Below are positions 13,273 through 17,734 of a stretch of 17,734 nucleotides of DNA, piece after piece. Below the pieces are notes generated by a model. That model searched no databases, was not told the origin of the DNA, and was given only the letters and a program-made list of their open reading frames with translations. The translations under genes were made by a program, and so were the position numbers. Position 1 is the stretch's first letter; each line of letters opens with the position of its first letter. Origin of the DNA: DATACQ01 sp036555515 (GTDB lineage Bacteria > Desulfobacterota > Binatia > UBA9968); the NCBI GenBank assembly GCA_036555515.1, contig DATBLC010000212.1, positions 1 through 17,734 of the forward strand, given 5' to 3'.

Positions 13273-14364
13273 ATGCCGCTGTTTTTAAACAACGAAGAAG
13301 TGGAGCAGTCGCTCACCATGAAAGACACCATGGAGGCGCTGGAAACTCTTTACAGGGAAATGGGCGAGGGCGTCGCCATCGCGGCGCCGCGCTCTGACGT
13401 GCATTCGCCTACCTCTGCGGCGCTGAGCGTCGAAGGCCCCATGGCCCATTATCTCAAGAGCATGAGCGGCGCATCGCCGCACTTTGGCACCGCCGCTTTG
13501 CGTTTCTCCTCCGACATTGTGGCATGGCGCGTTAGCGGCGGCGGCATGCGCCGTGAGAAGTTGCCGATGCTGCCGGGCGGCCGCTGGATGGGCATCGTTC
13601 TGCTATTCAGCACGGCCAACGGTGAGTTGTTGGCGATTATGAACGACGGTGTTCTGCAACGTTTTCGCGTGGGTGGCGCCAACGGCGTGGCGACCCGATA
13701 TATGGCGCGGCAAAACGCCGAGAGCGCCGCTTTGATCGGTTCCGGCTGGCAGGCGGGTACTCAAGTGATGGCGGCATGCGAAGCGCGAAAAATGAAAAGA
13801 ATCAAAGTCTACAGTCCGACCAAGGCCAATCGCGAGCGCTTCGCCAGGGAAACCAGCGAACAGGTCGGCATTGAGATCGTTCCGGTGGCCTCGTACGAGG
13901 AAGCCGTGAAAGATGTGGATATCATCATCACTTCGACAAATTCGCGCAAGGCGTTTCTCGGCAAATGGGCGTTGAGAGAAGGTATTCATATTAGCAGCAT
14001 GCAACGGGACGAATTCGATGATGAGGCGTTACTGCGCTGCAAGCCGCTCGTGCTGCACAGCCAGGCGATGGAAAACAACGTCACCTCATCGGCCCTGGCG
14101 CACTTCGAGCGCGATGACTTCAAACTGCGCGACCATCCTACCGATCGCGGCATTGATTGGCAGTCGCTGCCGACGTTGCCTGATTTGCTCGCCGGCAAGA
14201 TCAAAGGGCGCGAAAGCGACGACCAAATTACCGGCTTCGTCAACAACATCGGCGTCGGCGCGCAGTTCGCCGCTGTGGGCAAGATAGTCTATGACGCTGC
14301 GAAAGCAAAAGGGGCGGGACGGGAGGTGCCGCTAGATTGGTTTACCCAAGACGTTCATCCGTAG
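13273..14364 (+). CDS. ornithine cyclodeaminase / mu-crystallin family protein
   Basis: 363 residues from the ATG at 13273, chosen because GAGG stands five bases upstream and the family's typical opening (FLNNEEVEQSLTMKDTMEAL) begins there. The NAD(P)-binding motif is IGSGWQAG (155-162). Other family hallmarks are the LLAIMNDGVLQRFRVGGANGVAT stretch before it, DVDIIITSTNS after it, and the conserved end GVGAQFAAVGKIVYDAA. Members catalyse NAD-dependent deamination or imine reduction (ornithine to proline, ketimines, alanine). The usual Gly-Ala-Asp-x-Pro-Gly-Lys motif carrying the catalytic Asp is replaced here by SMQRDEFDD (242-250), so the substrate or reaction probably differs. It converges on the flavoprotein gene with only 22 bases between them. 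Confidence 0.85.
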   Translation: MPLFLNNEEVEQSLTMKDTMEALETLYREMGEGVAIAAPRSDVHSPTSAALSVEGPMAHYLKSMSGASPHFGTAALRFSSDIVAWRVSGGGMRREKLPMLPGGRWMGIVLLFSTANGELLAIMNDGVLQRFRVGGANGVATRYMARQNAESAALIGSGWQAGTQVMAACEARKMKRIKVYSPTKANRERFARETSEQVGIEIVPVASYEEAVKDVDIIITSTNSRKAFLGKWALREGIHISSMQRDEFDDEALLRCKPLVLHSQAMENNVTSSALAHFERDDFKLRDHPTDRGIDWQSLPTLPDLLAGKIKGRESDDQITGFVNNIGVGAQFAAVGKIVYDAAKAKGAGREVPLDWFTQDVHP

Positions 14365-14386
14365 CCGGCCGCTGACGCAGCATGGC

Positions 14387-15892
14387 TTAAGACCACGGTT
14401 GCTCCGCGGCTACGTTCTGACCGGCAATTTTGCCGGCGACGAAGCACTCCGTGATATTGCCGGCTTCCAAATAAAGGTGTCCGTAGATCGAACTGATTTC
14501 GCCGGCGACGTAAAGGCGGGGAATCGGTCTCTTCATGGGGTCCAGGACCCGCTGATTCACATCGTGTTCGGGGCCGCCCTGGGTGTTGTTTACGATGGGC
14601 CAAGCTTCGGCGACATAGAAAGGCGGCGTGGCGATCGGCATCATGGTTTTCGGCGGGCGACGATAATCTTCGTCTTGGCCTTTCTGGCAAAGTTCGTTCC
14701 AGCGCTTCACCGTCGCTCGTAGGACTTTCGGGTTTAGGTCAATTTGTCCGGCTATGTCGTCAATGGAGTTGCCCTTTTTGATCCAGCCTTTGTTTATTTC
14801 AGTAAGGTTATTGTCGCTCCAACTGGCATCGTAGCGCTCGTCGTTGACGATGGGGATACCGATGGGGCCGACCTTTCGTCCTTCTTCATCGAAGATGAGA
14901 TAGCACGGTATGCGCGGGTAGTCTTGAATGTCGGCGTCGTAGAATTCTAAAGGCCTAGTTCCGGTATCCTGGGGCGCTGGCGGATATTCATCCATGAAGC
15001 GTTTGCCGAAGCGGTCCACGGCGATCCAGATCATCCGGCGATTTTCGTTTCGCGGGCCAGCCCAGACATGGCGGATGGCGAACGGCAGCTCGGGATATTT
15101 GAATCCGTAACCACCGTGAAAATGCCACATGTGCCAGAGCCCCGCGCCGGCTTTTTGCGCCATCTTGACGCCGTCACCCGTATTGCCTAAATAGACCGGA
15201 TATACCGGCTGGGCTTCGAAGTATTGTAGTTTCATGGCGTCGTCGTTCTCATAACCGCCGCAAGCGAGAATGACGCCTTTCCTCGCCTTAATGTCGATGG
15301 TGTTTCCCTGGTGCGCCGCCTTGAGTCCAATCACCGTGCGCTCAGAGCTCATAATAAGCTCTTGCGCAGGGGTGGAGAGCATGACTTCGATTTTCCGCGC
15401 TTTGACGTTGTCGTAAACAACTTTGAAAAGCCGCGCGCCGCCGCGCAGTCCCTTTGCCCAGGGAAATTCCGCATAGGCTTGAAAGTCCTTAAGCTTGATT
15501 GAATCAATATCTTTGGTGCCCGGGAAAGGATAAGTGCCGTGGCCGCGGGTCTCGGTTTTGGTGGGCTCGGTGCCGCTAACCCTGGCAAGCTCCGTGACCC
15601 AGTCGATCATACCGACCATTTCGTCGGCCATTTTGCGGAGAATGTCGTCGGGAGTAGTGCCATTACAGGTGCGTTTGAGATATTGAAAAGCGCCTTCGGC
15701 GTTATGCGCAAAAGCCACGCCGCCGCCGGAAAGAATAGAGATGCCGCCGGGATGCGGCATCTTCTCAATTAACAACACCTTTGCTCCGGCGTCGTGCGCG
15801 GTGATGGCGGCAATACCGCCGGCGGCGCCAAAGCCGACAACGATGACGTCTACTTCCTTGGCCCAACGTAGATCCTTATCCTTTGTGCTCAC
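14387..15892 (-). CDS. FAD-binding dehydrogenase (fumarate reductase / ketosteroid dehydrogenase-like flavoprotein)
   Basis: 501 residues from the GTG at 15892, preferred over a GTG eight codons upstream because AAGGAG stands seven bases before it. The N-terminal FAD dinucleotide motif is VDVIVVGFGAAGG with EK at the end of strand 2. HPGGISILSGGG follows, as in FAD_binding_2 proteins. Near the C-terminus are NTQGGPEHD, PRLYVAGEISSIYGHLYLEAGN and ITECFVAGKIAGQ, the second FAD-contacting block of this family. Members oxidise or reduce carbon-carbon bonds next to carbonyls (fumarate, urocanate, 3-ketosteroids). No haem-binding or signal sequence is present, so it is probably cytoplasmic and partnered with unknown electron carriers. 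The substrate cannot be read. It lies on the same strand as the hydrolase gene upstream, but 204 bases of repeat element separate them. Confidence 0.9.
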   Translation of the reverse strand: MSTKDKDLRWAKEVDVIVVGFGAAGGIAAITAHDAGAKVLLIEKMPHPGGISILSGGGVAFAHNAEGAFQYLKRTCNGTTPDDILRKMADEMVGMIDWVTELARVSGTEPTKTETRGHGTYPFPGTKDIDSIKLKDFQAYAEFPWAKGLRGGARLFKVVYDNVKARKIEVMLSTPAQELIMSSERTVIGLKAAHQGNTIDIKARKGVILACGGYENDDAMKLQYFEAQPVYPVYLGNTGDGVKMAQKAGAGLWHMWHFHGGYGFKYPELPFAIRHVWAGPRNENRRMIWIAVDRFGKRFMDEYPPAPQDTGTRPLEFYDADIQDYPRIPCYLIFDEEGRKVGPIGIPIVNDERYDASWSDNNLTEINKGWIKKGNSIDDIAGQIDLNPKVLRATVKRWNELCQKGQDEDYRRPPKTMMPIATPPFYVAEAWPIVNNTQGGPEHDVNQRVLDPMKRPIPRLYVAGEISSIYGHLYLEAGNITECFVAGKIAGQNVAAEQPWS

Positions 15893-15929
15893 AAATATGC
15901 TCCTTGCATTGCCCACCAGCTGCCAACAC

Positions 15930-16087
15930 CTTCAAACCGTTGAAAACGTTCAAAATGTTTAAAACGTCAATACGTTTGAAAGTTCCAATCATCAAACCGC
16001 CTCCTTCACCCTTGCCCGCGATGCGGGGAGGACAGAGGTGGGGGCTTGAACGGAGCGCAGCGGTTGAACGACTTGAACGTTTTGAAC
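15930..16087. repeat. composite palindromic intergenic element with 9-bp periodicity
   Basis: The left part (15930-15982) is a run of mostly 9-bp units: CTTCAAACC, GTTGAAAAC, GTTCAAAAT, GTTTAAAAC, then GTCAATAC and GTTTGAAAG. The right part (16062-16087) carries the reverse-complement type: GGTTGAAC, GACTTGAAC, GTTTTGAAC. Between them is an imperfect GC-rich hairpin with core CCCGC-GAT-GCGGG (16015-16027). The whole fills the gap between two minus-strand genes. It resembles REP/MITE-like non-autonomous repeats; no transposase is nearby. Confidence 0.65.
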
Positions 16088-16096
16088 GCACTTCTT

Positions 16097-17206
16097 TTAA
16101 AGACGCTCCTCTAGCCAGTCCAACATAAAGGGCACGTTATGGGCCCAGTAGTCGTGACTACAGTGGATTCGCCCTCCGTCATTGGGGTCGTCGTAGATTC
16201 TGAGAGTCTTATCTTTCGCGCCGATTTCGTCGTATAGCCGCTTCGCGCCCTCGATCGACATTAGAGTATCTTTGCCGCCGTGGGTAATCAGTGTCGGGCA
16301 AGTGATGTTCTTGGCGATTCCCGCCATGGTGAAATCTTTCAGAAGCCTGCGCGCTTCTTGGTGACCGACGCCGCCCAATAGTCGTTGGCAAACCGGCTGC
16401 AAATGCGCGCAAAAATCGTAAAGGTCGTCGAGCACACTGTAACAACCGCTCCAGGCGACCAGCGCTTTGAGGCGTGACTCGAACGCTGCCACCCGCGGCG
16501 CATAATAACCCGCCATACTGATGCCGAGCGTGGCAACGCGATTCGGGTCGACTTCGGGCCGCGAGATCAAATAGTCGATGCACGCTTTTCCCGGCACCTC
16601 ATAGTCCGGTCTCGTCTTGATGCTTTTCAGATAAATCGAAGAACCGCGGCCCGGGGTGTCGACGAGCAACATCGCCCAACCTCGGTCGAGCATCTGTTTG
16701 CCGCCGAAGTAGATCTCTTCGGCATAAGCGTCGGCGCCGCCGAGAAATAGCACCGCCGGCCACTTGCCCGGCTTGGGATTGACCGGATGACAGAAATATC
16801 CGTCGTATGCTTGGTCGCCGCAGCTGATCGACACGACTTCGATAATCGGTTCATGCAGCTTCGCCGCGGCCCGGAAGTTATCTTGCGCTTTGCGGAAGCG
16901 CTCGGCGCGTTTCGGTTCCTCCGCGATCGTGAGCAGCACGTCGGACATGCGGTAATAATTACTGGCATGGAAAAAATTTTGCTTTGCCGTGCGGGGGTGT
17001 CCCGCCGCCAAGGCTTCCGTGGCTCGGCCTTCCGTCCTACGCGCGAGTTCCAACCAGGCCCGTTCCCAAGCCTCTTTATCACCAGCGTCGACGTTCCGCA
17101 TCGCTCTGGCGATGTCGAACACGTCCGCCCCGCCCTGCTGGGCCTGGGCAACCAGCCGCAGAGTGTGGCCGCCGAACGGATGGGCGGGAAAAAGAAAATC
17201 GAACAT
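16097..17206 (-). CDS. alpha/beta hydrolase (FrsA / DUF1100-like)
   Basis: 369 residues from the ATG at 17206, chosen because GGAGG lies four bases upstream; a frame extending to 17257 is not preferred. A helical N-terminal cap region (about 1-125, with repeated ALA-rich helices) precedes the alpha/beta core: YFCHPVNPKPGKWPAVLFLGGADAYAEE. The nucleophile elbow is GISMAG (Ser230), the acid Asp313 is in THGGKDTL, and His348 or His351 is in GGRIHCSHDYW. This layout matches the FrsA/DUF1100 group, which includes 2,6-dihydroxypseudooxynicotine hydrolase, a C-C bond hydrolase. Ester, amide or C-C cleavage are all possible. There is no signal peptide. It probably belongs with the flavoprotein in catabolism of an organic acid or ring compound; that link is inference from proximity. 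Confidence 0.88.
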   Translation of the reverse strand: MFDFLFPAHPFGGHTLRLVAQAQQGGADVFDIARAMRNVDAGDKEAWERAWLELARRTEGRATEALAAGHPRTAKQNFFHASNYYRMSDVLLTIAEEPKRAERFRKAQDNFRAAAKLHEPIIEVVSISCGDQAYDGYFCHPVNPKPGKWPAVLFLGGADAYAEEIYFGGKQMLDRGWAMLLVDTPGRGSSIYLKSIKTRPDYEVPGKACIDYLISRPEVDPNRVATLGISMAGYYAPRVAAFESRLKALVAWSGCYSVLDDLYDFCAHLQPVCQRLLGGVGHQEARRLLKDFTMAGIAKNITCPTLITHGGKDTLMSIEGAKRLYDEIGAKDKTLRIYDDPNDGGRIHCSHDYWAHNVPFMLDWLEERL

Positions 17207-17734
17207 AAAGCCTCCTGAGGGCGATGATCGGCGGATTCTAACCGCCAGATTCGACAAATAATTTCATGCGTATTCCAAAAGAACAAATGAAACAAGCCGT
17301 TTTCATAAGTCTACGGTTCCGTCAAAGTCGTGTTGAGCAGATGGAAATCCCTCTAAAAAATCGCCGTCTGCCCTTCGACGAGGCTCATGACGAAAGGCTA
17401 GGTACTTACTAATGAGTTCGTTATTTAGAGACGATGTCGCTAGTGTGCGACCGAGAGGAGAGCCCTTCCGATCGCGGTCAATGGTTCTCTGCCTTGCCGG
17501 CCACCACCCCGTCCAAGGGGAGGATTTTTGGACAAACGTGGTTGTGAATGCAAGCCCTGCCCGTAAGTTGCCCCGCCAATCATCGTGCCGTCGCTGGCAG
17601 ATGGCTGACTGCTAAGAATCGACTTGACAGTCTTTCACCGGGTTGGTAGCGTTCGGTAGACGGCTCCTTCATCTGTGTGCCTGCGATGTAGTCCGGAGCT
17701 TCGTTGCATAGAGCATAGCGTGGGTTTCGAGAGG
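17207..17734. other. terminal intergenic region, no convincing gene
   Basis: A 67-codon frame at 17412-17615 has no ribosome site, a low-quality Arg/Pro-rich sequence and no family look; I do not call it. The stretch holds the inverted repeat at 17328-17393. A TTGACA (17624-17629) is followed after 17 bases by TAGCGT, possibly a weak promoter for a gene beyond the right edge. Confidence 0.4.
17328..17393. repeat. intergenic inverted repeat TCGTNNTGAGC
   Basis: TCGTGTTGAGC (17328-17338) and GCTCATGACGA (17383-17393) are inverted copies with two mismatches around 44 bases that include CCCTTCGACGAGG. From memory, the TTCGACxxGGCTCAxGACGA sequence type is common between genes in several environmental bacterial lineages. 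Confidence 0.45.

Noticed and set aside
13485..13502. TGGCACCGCCGCTTTGC as a sigma-54 promoter
   Set aside because: The TTGC-like part is two bases too far away and the site is inside a coding sequence.
15930..15990. CRISPR array
   Set aside because: The 9-bp units are contiguous, without unique spacers, and there are no cas genes.
17412..17615. 67-codon frame at the right end
   Set aside because: No ribosome site, no family character, Arg/Ser-rich composition; not enough to call a gene.

Overview
The window reads as chromosome of an uncultured, environmental Gram-negative bacterium. The evidence is a DUF1329 envelope protein, several Sec signal peptides, sigma-54 machinery with two enhancer-binding regulators, a Cache/HAMP histidine kinase and an ABC_sub_bind family binding protein. 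The mix of a ketopantoate-reductase-like protein, an ornithine-cyclodeaminase-family protein, an FAD_binding_2 flavoprotein and an FrsA/DUF1100-type hydrolase, with palindromic intergenic repeats, is what I associate with soil deltaproteobacterial, Binatia-, Rokubacteria- or Tectomicrobia-like genomes. That placement is an impression, not proven. I saw no tRNA, rRNA, CRISPR array, transposase or integrase.

Layout. (1) 1-957: two small unrecognised plus-strand genes of lower GC; the first may continue off the left edge. (2) 999-5223: a minus-strand GAF/AAA+/Fis-type regulator whose GAFTGA loop reads GVATGV. It faces a divergent run of small secreted or hypothetical proteins. The first two of these each have their own near-perfect -24/-12 promoter, with the same dyad (GTYAACG-N12-CGTYAAC) about 170 bp further upstream. 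(3) 5224-5607: an intergenic stretch with palindromic repeats. (4) 5608-11291: a compact operon of DUF1329 protein, periplasmic binding protein, Cache-HAMP histidine kinase and NtrC-type response regulator. (5) 11445-11893: a third -24/-12 promoter and a 120-residue protein that looks like a free-standing histidine-kinase H-box/dimerisation helix pair. (6) 11951-17206: four metabolic enzymes of the redox/hydrolase type on both strands, with a 9-bp-periodic inverted-repeat element between the last two. (7) 17207-17734: no convincing gene.

How it may work together. Three sites share TGGCAC-N6-TGCA in one window, all in front of genes and all beside sigma-54 activator genes, so the left two thirds looks like a local sigma-54 regulon. 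The GAF regulator probably senses a small molecule or redox/nitrogen cue. The tandem secreted-protein genes share a duplicated regulatory cassette but carry unrelated cargo. The binding protein-kinase-regulator operon probably senses an extracytoplasmic ligand and may drive the third promoter and its orphan H-box protein. The proteins and promoters are read from the sequence; which regulator drives which promoter is inference.
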